Of a stretch of DNA of 64,000 nt, positions 31,959 through 40,260 are shown piece after piece. Numbering within the stretch: position 1 is the stretch's first letter; the number at the start of each line of letters is the position of its first letter. Below the pieces are notes generated by a model that did no database searches, was not told the DNA's origin, and worked only from the letters and a program-made list of their open reading frames with translations. The DNA lies in contig DALYDD010000003.1 of the NCBI GenBank assembly GCA_031973395.1, forward strand, positions 1 through 64,000. The letters run 5' to 3'. Source of the stretch: DALYDD01 sp031973395. GTDB lineage: Bacteria; Patescibacteriota; Minisyncoccia; Phycocordibacterales; CAIZLB01. The translations under genes and the position numbers were made by a program.

Positions 31959-33596
31959 TTAATTAAATGGTTTTGTTTTTACATACCCTACCGCTTCCAT
32001 TAGATGAATGGATTCTATTGTTTGGTTATTTTCCATATCTGCAATTGTTCGTGCGATTTTTATGATATGTTCGATTTTTCTTTTTGATAAAGAAAATACA
32101 GCTTCGAGTTCAGTCAGTACATTTTTTGCTTCATCAGCAATGCCAAATTTTAAAATAGCATCTACTTGCATGTATTGGTTGTAATATCCCCCAGGGTTTC
32201 TTTTTCTTTGGATTTGTCTTGCATTCCAGATTATCTGCTTTAGATATTTGCCGTGCAAATTATTTTGATCTTTTTGCAAAGAACTGGAGGACTGATCTTC
32301 GTACAAAAAGTTACAGACAATGGGAAATCTGTCGAGTAGTGGCTCTGAGATTTTGTTTTGATATTTCTTAATCTGATACATTGTGCAAGTACAATACTCG
32401 CCCTCGCTTTTAAATATCTTTGAGCTCGAGATGTCTTTTACGGTATTCATCCCTTTTTTTCCGCAGGGGCAGGTATTGGTTGTGGCAATAATTGTCGTAA
32501 TTAATTCATTCCGAGTAGAAATGTCTCTTTTTCTAATAAACAGATGTCTTCTGTCTAGTGGCTCTCGAAGGCTTTCTATGCTTTCGCGATCAAATTCACA
32601 TAACTCATCTAAAATAACCGCTCCGTTGTGGCCGAGAAATAATTCACCTGGTGAATGGACGCCGTTGCCGATGAGTCCGTGGGCTGAAATGAGATGGTGA
32701 GGACGTCTGACGGGGCGGATAAAAAAATCTGACTTCGGTCTAGTTGCACTGATATGCGGAGCTAGTTGATATGTTGAATAACTCTCTATTGCTTCTTTGT
32801 CGGTGAGAGGGTCTAATAACTCTCCCGCACATTGTGCTAGGGCACTTTTGCCAGAGCCGGGTGGTCCCGAGAATAGAATGTGGTGATTTCCGGCTAGCCC
32901 TATTGCCAAAGCCCTCTTTTGAGACTGTAAACCTTTTAATTTATCTATTTCGAATAAAGCCGTCTGTTCTCGCCAGAAATCCTCGTCATGTATACCAGTT
33001 CCGCCACTTTTTGTATTTGGAAGATATTGACTCAATGTAAACATGGGTATATTGCGTAGATCATGTAAGGTAGAAATTTCCATAATTTCAATACCAGGAA
33101 TGAGGTGTAAGTATTCACTACTTTGTTTTGGGATAATGAATCTCTTTAGCCCTTGTTGATGGGCGGCGTGCAATAGGTGGACAATATCTTCTTTGATATA
33201 GATGGTTCCATCCAATTGAATCTCACCTATACAACAAATCTGTTTAATGCCATTGAAATCATTAATTTGCCTAGATGCTCTTAGGTATCCAAAAGCAATC
33301 GCGAGATCGGAATAGATTCCAGCTTTTTTGCGATTTCCAGGAAGCAAGGACACAATAACCTTCTCGTTTTTTCTCTGAGGAATATCGAAATTGCAATTTT
33401 TCAAAGCTGCCAGAATACGCATTTTGGATTCAGTCATGGCTCTATCTGCCAGACCAACTATATTGAAACAAAATAAACCTCGAGCAATATCTACCTCGAG
33501 ATGCATTGTTTCGTATCCATTACTACTCCAATACATGGCTTGGCATAGGCCAATCTGGGATCTCACAGCTCGTTTTTTATTTGGATATTTATTCAC
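31959..33596 (-). CDS. comM: ComM/YifB-family Mg-chelatase-like AAA+ ATPase
   Basis: ComM is a hexameric helicase helping branch migration during natural transformation. Visible: the N-terminal Lon-like fold (VDIARGLFCFNIVGLADRA), Walker A FSGPPGSGKSALAQ (about 232), Walker B GAVILDELCEFDRES, and the cysteine cluster TNTCPCGKKG ... CTCTMYQIKKYQNKISEPLLDR. At 545 residues it is slightly long. The start is GTG, with TAAAAT 7 nt upstream. With pili and a secretion apparatus nearby it fits DNA uptake, though that link is inference. Confidence 0.9.
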   Translation of the reverse strand: MNKYPNKKRAVRSQIGLCQAMYWSSNGYETMHLEVDIARGLFCFNIVGLADRAMTESKMRILAALKNCNFDIPQRKNEKVIVSLLPGNRKKAGIYSDLAIAFGYLRASRQINDFNGIKQICCIGEIQLDGTIYIKEDIVHLLHAAHQQGLKRFIIPKQSSEYLHLIPGIEIMEISTLHDLRNIPMFTLSQYLPNTKSGGTGIHDEDFWREQTALFEIDKLKGLQSQKRALAIGLAGNHHILFSGPPGSGKSALAQCAGELLDPLTDKEAIESYSTYQLAPHISATRPKSDFFIRPVRRPHHLISAHGLIGNGVHSPGELFLGHNGAVILDELCEFDRESIESLREPLDRRHLFIRKRDISTRNELITTIIATTNTCPCGKKGMNTVKDISSSKIFKSEGEYCTCTMYQIKKYQNKISEPLLDRFPIVCNFLYEDQSSSSLQKDQNNLHGKYLKQIIWNARQIQRKRNPGGYYNQYMQVDAILKFGIADEAKNVLTELEAVFSLSKRKIEHIIKIARTIADMENNQTIESIHLMEAVGYVKTKPFN

Positions 33597-33684
33597 CCAA
33601 ATTATTTTACGGATTCAACATTAAATTTTGATCAATTTTAGATCAAGTATTCTTCATCTCATGAGAAAATTGCCTCTGATTTAC

Positions 33685-34710
33685 TTAGCGCCGGATTCTG
33701 CCTGTTGTCATTCGTGTGATTAATTCTTTGAAACCTTTTTCACTTGAAACAATAACCAAAGTGTTTTTATCCAAAAACGAATACAGTAATTTAATTTTAC
33801 CATCGGGTCCCACCAATACTCTGGCATCCTTATTCTGTACAATTTTATCCTTAAATACCGCTTTATTCGTATCATTTGTTGTACGAACTGTAGTGGTTGT
33901 TGATATATTTTCAGTTGAAGAAGTTGATGTTGTTGTGGCAAGCGTGATAGGGGGTGCAGGAGGAATGTCATCTATAAATAATTTTCCAAGATCAACTTCC
34001 ATAAATTGTTCCCATTGCAGTGCGCCAGGGAAGGCTGTGTCGTATGAGTTAATCTTGAATACAATAAATACATCATGAGGGGAAAATGAATATGCCCCAA
34101 TTACAAAATAGGGTTCTAGTGCTCTCAAAAATCCATCAGGGGCATTACTCCGAATGAGCCCTAAAAATTCTTTTGCTTGAACGTTTCTAACCGTACTTGT
34201 GCCAGTCGTGATAAGTATGCGTTTAATTGTCCCTAAATCTAGTTTTGACAATGTTTCTTTGCGCAGATCTTGCATGATTGTCAGGGAATCTTTGCCATCT
34301 ACGTTCACGGCAACCTGTATTTCTGAGTAAACAATTTCTGGTTCCTGTGGTGCGACAATGTCCTCCAGTGTTGGTTTTGCGGGTTGATTAAAATACCAAT
34401 ACACAAAACCTACTGCACCACCAATCAAAAGAACGGCAATGAAGGCAAAGACGTATATTTTTTTTATTGGTTTTTTAACATCAAACTCTGCATAGGTTGA
34501 ACCCTGTCTTTCCTGCCTGGTCTTTTCGGCCATGGCCATTTTGATCATCGAGACATTATCTGTCTTTACGGTTCCAGCAATATCACTCTGAAAAGTACGA
34601 ACGGTGCTCGTTTTACCATCTGATTTTGCAGTCTGCTGCAATGCATCAGTTAATTTAACTGTCTCGTGGGGTGTGTTAAAGCCTGGTTTCTTTTCCTCTT
34701 CATTATTCAT
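33685..34710 (-). CDS. Membrane-anchored protein, unknown
   Basis: 341 residues. The N-terminal 90 residues are cytoplasmic and charged, followed by one helix (about 92-112: IYVFAFIAVLLIGGAVGFVY) and an extracytoplasmic mixed alpha/beta domain of about 200 residues. A Thr/Ser linker (TTTSTSSTENISTTTT) splits the latter. No family recognised. TATAAT lies 8 nt before the ATG. Confidence 0.72.
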   Translation of the reverse strand: MNNEEEKKPGFNTPHETVKLTDALQQTAKSDGKTSTVRTFQSDIAGTVKTDNVSMIKMAMAEKTRQERQGSTYAEFDVKKPIKKIYVFAFIAVLLIGGAVGFVYWYFNQPAKPTLEDIVAPQEPEIVYSEIQVAVNVDGKDSLTIMQDLRKETLSKLDLGTIKRILITTGTSTVRNVQAKEFLGLIRSNAPDGFLRALEPYFVIGAYSFSPHDVFIVFKINSYDTAFPGALQWEQFMEVDLGKLFIDDIPPAPPITLATTTSTSSTENISTTTTVRTTNDTNKAVFKDKIVQNKDARVLVGPDGKIKLLYSFLDKNTLVIVSSEKGFKELITRMTTGRIRR

Positions 34711-34758
34711 GTATACGTATTATACAGTCTAAAAACCCGATCACAATCTAATTACCAA

Positions 34759-35283
34759 TTACGATTGAGGTTGACCCTGCCTCATTACGAATTTTCGAGG
34801 ATTTTCACACATATCAATAAAGTCATCAGCAGATTCCTTCAATTTTCCAGAAGAAGATTTGCCGAATGCAATCACCTCAACCTGACAACCTTGATTTGTT
34901 CGTAGGTATTCAACAAGGGGAATAAAGTCTCCATCTCCGGATGCGATGATAATGGTATCGAGTTTTGGTGCAAGTTTGATCGCGTCCACAGCCAATCCGA
35001 CATCCCAGTCTGCTTTTTTTGCTCCGTCTCCGAAAATCTGAAGGTTTTTGGTCTTGGTCTCAATACCCAATTTCCCAAGCGCCTCAAAAAAGTTCTTCTC
35101 ATCTCCTGAGTCTGTGGTGATTACGTAGGCTATAGCACGAATAAGGGATCGGTTAGCAACCGCCTCTTTCATGATGGCGCCGAAATTAACGCGTCCTCGG
35201 TATAAATTCTTTGCGCTGTGGTATAGGTTCTGTGTATCGATAAAAATACCAACGCGCTGTTCTTTGTGTTTAATAACAGTCAT
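34759..35283 (-). CDS. NYN-domain (LabA/DUF88) protein, putative RNase
   Basis: 174 residues with the PIN-like NYN fold. Acidic residues that usually coordinate metal are in place: GIFIDTQNLYH, KADWDVGLAVDAI and IASGDGDFIPLVEYLR. Family members are predicted ribonucleases. It is monocistronic, downstream of rpsO but separated by two strong hairpins. It starts MTVIKHKEQRVG, with AT-rich TATATA directly upstream. Confidence 0.88.
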   Translation of the reverse strand: MTVIKHKEQRVGIFIDTQNLYHSAKNLYRGRVNFGAIMKEAVANRSLIRAIAYVITTDSGDEKNFFEALGKLGIETKTKNLQIFGDGAKKADWDVGLAVDAIKLAPKLDTIIIASGDGDFIPLVEYLRTNQGCQVEVIAFGKSSSGKLKESADDFIDMCENPRKFVMRQGQPQS

Positions 35284-35388
35284 ATATATAAAAATTAAAT
35301 GCGAAGTCTTTCCCTACTCTGAGTATGGAAATAATAAATTGGACCTCTAAATTGTATCATGATAACGAACTCTAATTGGCTAGATTCA

Positions 35389-35433
35389 GTTTTAAGAAAA
35401 AACATGTCTCCTGGACATGTTTTTTCTTAAAAA
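35389..35433. terminator. Strong bidirectional terminator after rpsO
   Basis: GTTTTAAGAAAAAACATGTC pairs with its complement around a short TCCTG-type loop, giving about 20 bp with T-runs on both strands. Confidence 0.85.
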
Positions 35434-35510
35434 CCTCTATTGCCGACGTAGAGCGAGCGACATGAGAAAGTGCTCTTTCTCATGTCCAAGCCGAGGAGAG
35501 CAATATAAGG
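35434..35510. repeat. Second long hairpin between rpsO and NYN gene
   Basis: Outer CCTCTATTGC / GCAATATAAGG pairing encloses a perfect 12-bp hairpin GACATGAGAAAG / CTTTCTCATGTC (35459-35486) with TGCT-type loop. Purine- and GC-rich unpaired flanks contain GAGCGAGCGA and GCCGAGGAGAG. Its core does not match the two copies of the element at 4221 and 63865. It may be a separate repeat family or part of the rpsO 3' end. Confidence 0.5.
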
Positions 35511-35522
35511 GATTAATACCTT

Positions 35523-35885
35523 CTACTTCTTAGACTTTTTTGAAGATTTTGCTGTCTTCGCTGCTTTTGACTTTGCCTTCACTGTTTTTGCAGGAGCTTC
35601 AGCCTTAGAAGCCGAATCCTTTCGCTTAATATCGAGTTTTTCGATCAAAGCGGTGTATCGAGCAGGGTTCTTCTTCTGAAGATACTTCAGATGAGACTGT
35701 CGATTAGCAACTAGTTGCAATAAACCACGTCGAGAGTGATTATCCTTCTCGTGTTTCTTCAAATGTTTAGTCAATTCTTCAATTCGCTCTGAAATGAGAG
35801 CGATCTGAGCCTCAGGAGAGCCAGTGTCTTTTGTGTGAACCTGGACATTCTTGATAACTTTTTGCTTTTTAGACTTTGTTAACAT
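35523..35885 (-). CDS. rpsO: 30S ribosomal protein S15
   Basis: S15 binds 16S rRNA early in small-subunit assembly. The start at 35885 (MLTKSKKQKVIKNVQVH) is chosen because upstream codons do not resemble S15. Family phrases are DTGSPEAQIALISERIEELT and HSRRGLLQLVANRQSHLKYL. It is 120 residues against the usual 89, due to a Lys/Ala-rich C-terminal tail of about 30 residues. Confidence 0.95.
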   Translation of the reverse strand: MLTKSKKQKVIKNVQVHTKDTGSPEAQIALISERIEELTKHLKKHEKDNHSRRGLLQLVANRQSHLKYLQKKNPARYTALIEKLDIKRKDSASKAEAPAKTVKAKSKAAKTAKSSKKSKK

Positions 35886-36008
35886 GATGACAAAGGATAG
35901 CATATTAGGTCTGATTACGCAACCAATTAGACCCAATTCAGCCCTTATATAAGCCCTTAGCTGAAGTTTGACCCCTATGTTCTTCCTACATACCTGCCTT
36001 ATGTTATT

Positions 36009-36926
36009 ATGAATGAAATGTCGCACAATTTTGCTAAATTACAGAGAGAGTTCTTGGAACATGTGGAGATTGAAAAAGGCCGAAGCCTCAAAACCATCGA
36101 TAATTATGGCCGTTATTTGAATGAATTTGCTAAATTCGCCAATATAGAGAATGTAGAAGAAATTACTGACGAAAAGCTCCGAGAGTATCGACTTCATTTA
36201 AATCGCAAGAAGCTAGGTAACATTAAAATGCCAAAAACCGTTGTTTTGGGCCATCCTACCCTCAAAAAACGCACCCAAAACTACTATTTGATCGCTTTGC
36301 GCTCTTTCCTTAAATACGCAACTGCCAAAAGAGGCATAAAAACACTGGCGGCAGACAGTATTGATTTGGCCAAAGTGCCAGAACGTTCACTGGATCTAAT
36401 TAGTCACGATGAGCTGATGCGCCTCCTCGACGCCCCTCTAAAAGAGACAGACCCTCAAAAATCCTTGAAAGATAAGGCTATCTTGGAGACCCTCTTTTCT
36501 ACAGGTCTCCGTGTCTCCGAAATATGTGCCCTTCCTGTGGATTTGGACCTAAGCAAGGATGAGGTCTCGGTTCGAGGAAAAGGTGAAAAAGTCCGGGTGG
36601 TTTTCCTATCCGATGCCGCCAAGACGGCCATAAAAGCCTATCAAGCCAAGGCCAAGAATATAGATTCTCCTACTCTATTTAATGTAATCCCTAGGACCGT
36701 AGAGAGGATGGTCGGTAAATACGCCGTTAAGGCCGGAATCTCAAAGAAGGTCACCCCTCACGTCATCCGCCACAGCTTCGCCACCGACCTCTTGCAAAAT
36801 GGTGCCGATCTGCGATCCGTCCAGGCCCTCCTAGGTCATGCCAATATTATGACCACCCAGATCTATACCCATGTCACTGATCGCCACCTCAAAGAAATCC
36901 ACAAGAATTTCCACAGGAAGAGATAA
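36009..36926 (+). CDS. xerC: Tyrosine recombinase XerC/XerD type
   Basis: A site-specific recombinase that resolves chromosome dimers at dif. SAM-like N-terminal domain (about 1-95); catalytic set Arg in STGLRVSEICALP, Lys region VRGKGEKVRVV, HVIRHSFATDLL (HxxR), LGHANIMTTQIYTHV (His and the Tyr nucleophile). 305 residues. A start at 36018 (MSHNFAKL) is equally possible, with TATTAT 7 nt upstream. Only one Xer is seen, as in single-recombinase systems. It is divergent from rpsO. Confidence 0.93.
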   Translation: MNEMSHNFAKLQREFLEHVEIEKGRSLKTIDNYGRYLNEFAKFANIENVEEITDEKLREYRLHLNRKKLGNIKMPKTVVLGHPTLKKRTQNYYLIALRSFLKYATAKRGIKTLAADSIDLAKVPERSLDLISHDELMRLLDAPLKETDPQKSLKDKAILETLFSTGLRVSEICALPVDLDLSKDEVSVRGKGEKVRVVFLSDAAKTAIKAYQAKAKNIDSPTLFNVIPRTVERMVGKYAVKAGISKKVTPHVIRHSFATDLLQNGADLRSVQALLGHANIMTTQIYTHVTDRHLKEIHKNFHRKR

Positions 36927-36976
36927 AGATATGAAAATAGCTGCAAATTCTCATCCACTGTATAATCTAGGCCACA

Positions 36977-37762
36977 ATGTCTCATCCTAATAAAATTATC
37001 TGCTGGAATGTGAACGGTATACGCGCCTTGGTTAAAAAAGGCTCTTTCGATTGGCTTACGGCCCAAAATGCCGATATTATCTGCCTCCAGGAGACAAAGG
37101 CTCATCCCGACCAGCTCGCCCCAGAAATCGCAAAGCCGACAGGTTACTCTTCCTTCTTTGACCATTCAAAACTAAAAAAAGGCTATAGCGGTGTCGTTAT
37201 CTATACAAAAAAAGAGCCCGTATCAAGTCTCGATGCTTTTCCTCTATCCCCCGATGCCCTAGACGTAGAAGGACGTTTTTATCAAGTTGAATTTCCACAG
37301 TTCGTACTTATCAACTGCTATTTCCCAAATGGAGGAGGTGCACCAGAACGTCTTGCTTATAAGCTAGAATTTTATACTGCCTTTGTTAAACATATAAAGA
37401 AGATAATGAAGAGCGGCAAAGAACTCATTGTTTGTGGGGATTTTAATATTGTTCACAAAGAAGCCGATGCCAAGAGATTCAAAGAAAACCAGGGCAATAT
37501 TGGCTTTTTACCCGAGGAGAGGGCTATGCTCGATACTTTTATAGAGATTGGTTTGGTTGATGTGTTCCGTGAGTTTTATCCCGATAAAACAGATGCTTAT
37601 ACCTGGTGGGATATGAAAAGTTTTGCGCGCGATAGAAATATTGGTTGGAGAATAGATACTTTTTTTGCTACTAAAAAAATCGCCAAAGATATAAAAAGCA
37701 TAGAGATAAATGATGATATCTATGGGTCAGATCATTGCCCTATTACTTTGTACTTTAAATAA
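36977..37762 (+). CDS. xth: Exodeoxyribonuclease III (AP endonuclease)
   Basis: Repairs abasic sites and trims 3' ends. Motifs: ICWNVNGIRALVKKG, IICLQETKA (metal Glu), CGDFNIVHKEAD, and the closing GSDHCPITLYF (catalytic Asp-His). Normal length of 261 residues. TATAAT lies 10 nt before the ATG, so its transcript probably begins at or near the start codon although xerC ends just upstream. Confidence 0.96.
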   Translation: MSHPNKIICWNVNGIRALVKKGSFDWLTAQNADIICLQETKAHPDQLAPEIAKPTGYSSFFDHSKLKKGYSGVVIYTKKEPVSSLDAFPLSPDALDVEGRFYQVEFPQFVLINCYFPNGGGAPERLAYKLEFYTAFVKHIKKIMKSGKELIVCGDFNIVHKEADAKRFKENQGNIGFLPEERAMLDTFIEIGLVDVFREFYPDKTDAYTWWDMKSFARDRNIGWRIDTFFATKKIAKDIKSIEINDDIYGSDHCPITLYFK

Positions 37763-37828
37763 AATACAGTAATTTCTGTAAAATTTTATAAAAGACAATA
37801 CTTATCCACAAAAGCGCAGAATCTGTCC

Positions 37829-37856
37829 TTTACATATTATAAAGGACAAGTACAAT
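37829..37856 (+). promoter_or_regulatory. Promoter of the 37.9-kb RNA candidate
   Basis: TTTACA (37829-37834), 16-nt spacer, TACAAT (37851-37856). A TCCTTT/AAAGGA dyad overlaps the -35. A perfect DnaA box TTATCCACA lies just upstream at 37802-37810. Confidence 0.5.
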
Positions 37857-37862
37857 AATGTG

Positions 37863-38128
37863 CAGGGAGCGCCGTTCAGTTCGGGCATAGGTTCATTGAC
37901 AGCATTGCCGAGGATGTCTTTAAGGAAGGATTCGCGATTCGAATCCTCAATCATCTTTTTTAGCGGTTCAGTATCGCTAAAGTCCTTCTTTGACTCCCCT
38001 TAGGTAGCTGGCTTAATACAAGCCGCCGAGTTTCGCAACTCACAACTTCATATTTTTTTGGGACGGGTAGGGTACTTAATTAATCAATTGTTTCCAGTTC
38101 TTTCAACGTTGCGCACTGGCGGCTTTTT
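37863..38128 (+). ncRNA. Candidate noncoding RNA between xth and cca
   Basis: The 437-bp gap between convergent genes has a promoter, several hairpins (GGATTCG.../CGAATCC; TTTAGCG.../CGCTAAA) and a final paired region AGCCGCC (38021) with GGCGGCT (38118) plus CGCAAC/GTTGCG, followed by TTTTTGTTT, a terminator-like end. Length about 266 nt. No match to known RNA motifs was recognised. Alternative: on the minus strand a 50-codon frame (37802-37954, starting MIEDSNRESFLKDILGNAV) reads like protein, so this could be a decayed or tiny gene. Confidence 0.35.
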
Positions 38129-38139
38129 GTTTACCTGAA

Positions 38140-38335
38140 TGTTTCCCGTGTAACCCCTCTGTACTGATTGTCTGATTCTAGACGTCTGGTCTGATAACTC
38201 TATTTGACCCGGTGTTTATCACGGATTATGCTCACCTGCTCTTGGTCTAGCTCCATACTTTTACTTTTTGCTTCCTCAGAAAGTCTCTTTAACTCATTTA
38301 TATCGAGTTCGTTTAGTTTGGTTGCACGTGTAACG
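38140..38335. other. Two weaker parS-like sites
   Basis: Compared with the universal ParB site TGTTTCACGTGAAACA, 38140-38155 matches 13 of 16 and 38320-38335 matches 12 of 16 with an intact CACGTG centre (the second lies inside cca). Taken alone each is weak; they are listed because of the better sites nearby. Confidence 0.35.
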
Positions 38336-39678
38336 AGATACTCCTCTGTATTCAGGCTTGGGTCCTCAATGATGTCTTCCAATAGAATGTTTAACATGAA
38401 ACCAACTCTCGGCCCAGGCTCAATTCCCAGGCTTTTGATAAGTGTATTTCCGTCAATTTTTAACATACCCACAGAGATTGGATCTCGCAAAACTTCCTCA
38501 ATCATGGCTATATATTTACGTAATCTGTAAGGGTCTTCTTTTGGCACCCCGGTTCCCACCCGATCACATACTCTTAGATTCACCAGATCCCAGATATGAT
38601 CCTTTCCAATGTTTGCAATCATTCTTCGTACTGCTGATAAAGTGATCTGGTTGGTATCACTGAAAAACATATGCCACCGGACAAGCTTGGTAACCAATTC
38701 AATTGTTTCACGTGAAAATTTCAGCCTCTCCATGATGGTCTTAGTCATTTTTGCACCGATAACTTCATGACCATAGAAGGTATAATCCTTCTTTTCCTCA
38801 GAAAATCGGCGACTTCTAGGTTTGCCAATATCATGAAAAAGGGCTGCCATTCTGACCTCCTTAGAGTATTCTTTGTCTATTGCACACTGAAAGCTCCTTA
38901 CCAAATGTTCAAACACTCCGAACTTATGAGCCTGGGTTTGTTTCATATGTAACCCTTCCTCAAGCTCTGGAATCACATATTTAAGAATATCAAGTCTCTG
39001 TAAAAGAGTGATTGCCACCCCACCAGTCTTTGACTCTGTAAGTCTAGTAAACTCGTCTCTAATTCTCTCGTTTGCAATACTCTTTAGTACTGATCCATGC
39101 TCAAGGATGGCTTTTTCGGTATCATTGTTAATCGTGAAACCTAATTCAGAGGCAAGTCGCACCGCCCTAAGGACCCTGAGGCCATCTTCTCTGAATCTCT
39201 CGGCTGCAACCCCTACAGATCTGAGTGTCCTTGATTCAATGTCCTTTATGCCCTCAAAATCGTCCACTACGATGTCCGATATAGGATCGAAGGCAATTGC
39301 ATTGACTGTGAAGTCTCGCCGCTTAAGGTCATCGTGTATATTGTCACTAAATCGCACAGCGTCCGGATGTCTGTTATCGCTATACATTGATTCAATCCGA
39401 TATGGTGTGATTTCAACGATCGCCAATTTTTTGTCCCCTTCCCCTTCGTTTACTACACCAACAGTGCCGTATGTATTTTCATAAAATGTCTTTGGAAAAA
39501 GACCCTGGATCTGCTCTGGTGTTGCATTTGTGGTGATGTCCCAATCTTTGGGCTCCCTATCAAGAAAGATATCTCTCGTGCACCCTCCTACCAAAAAAGC
39601 TTCAAAACCTGCATTTTTCAGAGTTTTTAGGTTGCCAAGGATTGTCTCGGGGATATGTGTAGGGGTATTTTTTTTCAT
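38200..39678 (-). CDS. cca: CCA-adding tRNA nucleotidyltransferase with HD domain
   Basis: Adds or repairs the 3' CCA of tRNAs. A class II nucleotidyltransferase head with FLVGGCTRDIFL and DWDITT (DxD metal site, about 40-50), the RRDFTVNAIAFDP motif, FREDGLRVLRAVRLASELGF, and an HD phosphohydrolase domain (AALFHDIGKPRSRRF, about 285). 492 residues. Three tRNAs in the window lack an encoded CCA, which makes this enzyme necessary. The pcnB poly(A) polymerase is a related alternative. Confidence 0.9.
   Translation of the reverse strand: MKKNTPTHIPETILGNLKTLKNAGFEAFLVGGCTRDIFLDREPKDWDITTNATPEQIQGLFPKTFYENTYGTVGVVNEGEGDKKLAIVEITPYRIESMYSDNRHPDAVRFSDNIHDDLKRRDFTVNAIAFDPISDIVVDDFEGIKDIESRTLRSVGVAAERFREDGLRVLRAVRLASELGFTINNDTEKAILEHGSVLKSIANERIRDEFTRLTESKTGGVAITLLQRLDILKYVIPELEEGLHMKQTQAHKFGVFEHLVRSFQCAIDKEYSKEVRMAALFHDIGKPRSRRFSEEKKDYTFYGHEVIGAKMTKTIMERLKFSRETIELVTKLVRWHMFFSDTNQITLSAVRRMIANIGKDHIWDLVNLRVCDRVGTGVPKEDPYRLRKYIAMIEEVLRDPISVGMLKIDGNTLIKSLGIEPGPRVGFMLNILLEDIIEDPSLNTEEYLVTRATKLNELDINELKRLSEEAKSKSMELDQEQVSIIRDKHRVK
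38704..38719. other. parS-like ParB binding site
   Basis: 14 of 16 matches to TGTTTCACGTGAAACA with a perfect 12-bp palindrome TTTCACGTGAAA. It is inside the cca coding region, as parS sites often are. Confidence 0.6.
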
Positions 39679-39807
39679 CTCTTTAGTATCTGCGTCGAAG
39701 GAAATGTATGTCTTACTCGAAATACTAGTATATATTTTGATTTTTTGCTATTTATAATGTAATATCAGCTGGTATTGGCGCTTTACACATGGGCCAATGT
39801 GAACTTT

Positions 39808-39879
39808 GCACCTATGGTGAAATGGATATCACAACGGTCTTCGGAACCGTTATTCTAGGTTCGAATCCTGGTAGGTGCA
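39808..39879 (+). tRNA. tRNA-Arg (anticodon TCG)
   Basis: Cloverleaf with acceptor GCACCTA/TAGGTGC, anticodon stem ACGGT/ACCGT around loop CTTCGGA, and T-arm GGTTCGAATCC. CCA is not encoded. Confidence 0.93.
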
Positions 39880-39908
39880 CAATCTAGCTTGATAAAAGTA
39901 TAGAGAAT

Positions 39909-39979
39909 GCGGGTATGGTTTAGTGGTAGAATGCGTCCTTGCCAAGGACGAGACGGGAGTTCGATTCTCCCTACCCGCA
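39909..39979 (+). tRNA. tRNA-Gly (anticodon GCC)
   Basis: Acceptor GCGGGTA/TACCCGC, anticodon stem CGTCC/GGACG with loop TTGCCAA, T-arm GAGTTCGATTCTC. CCA is not encoded; discriminator base A. It lies 29 bp after tRNA-Arg and is probably cotranscribed. Confidence 0.95.
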
Positions 39980-40031
39980 CAAAAATCAAAATACCCATAG
40001 CACAACTGTGTTATGGGTATTTTGATTTTTG
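39980..40031. terminator. 20-bp perfect hairpin after tRNA-Gly
   Basis: CAAAAATCAAAATACCCATA (39980-39999) pairs fully with 40012-40031, loop of 12 nt; the 3' side TTTTGATTTTT is a plausible terminator tail. It begins at the base right after the tRNA. Confidence 0.8.
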
Positions 40032-40260
40032 CTGAAGGTATATAGAGAGAATCGAAAGCCGGACTGAGGCGGCTATATGAGCAGGGCGAATTGCCGCGAA
40101 GGAGGCGGGTGAGCTTTGGGATAGGGGCCCAAAGCGCAAGACCTTTTGAGAGATTTTATGAACGGTAGTGAAATAAAAGATCCAAAAGGTGTATACGGGT
40201 CCTGTAAGCACCGCAAGCGAGGACGATTCGTCCGAGACTTGTGACCGATTCTCCCTACCC
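40032..40260. other. Structured noncoding stretch ending in a 15-bp copy of the tRNA-Gly end
   Basis: CGATTCTCCCTACCC at 40246-40260 repeats 39962-39976 of tRNA-Gly. Its start also pairs with GAGAATCG near 40050, enclosing about 190 nt with further hairpins: CTTTGGG/CCCAAAG, CCTTTTG...GATTTTAT with ATAAAAGATC..CAAAAGG, and GGACGA-T-TCGTCC. It may be an RNA domain, or a small insertion flanked by att-like direct repeats at a tRNA 3' end. No coding frame is convincing. Confidence 0.4.

Noticed and set aside
35885..36026. N-terminal 47-residue extension of S15
   Set aside because: No S15 has it, and the shorter ATG gives a standard N-terminus.
36009..36926. Xer gene as integrase of a mobile element
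   Set aside because: It resembles housekeeping XerC/D by sequence and sits between rpsO and xth; no element boundaries are seen around it.
40011..40211. 66-residue minus-strand ORF after tRNA-Gly
   Set aside because: Overlaps the terminator hairpin and structured stretch; no domain.
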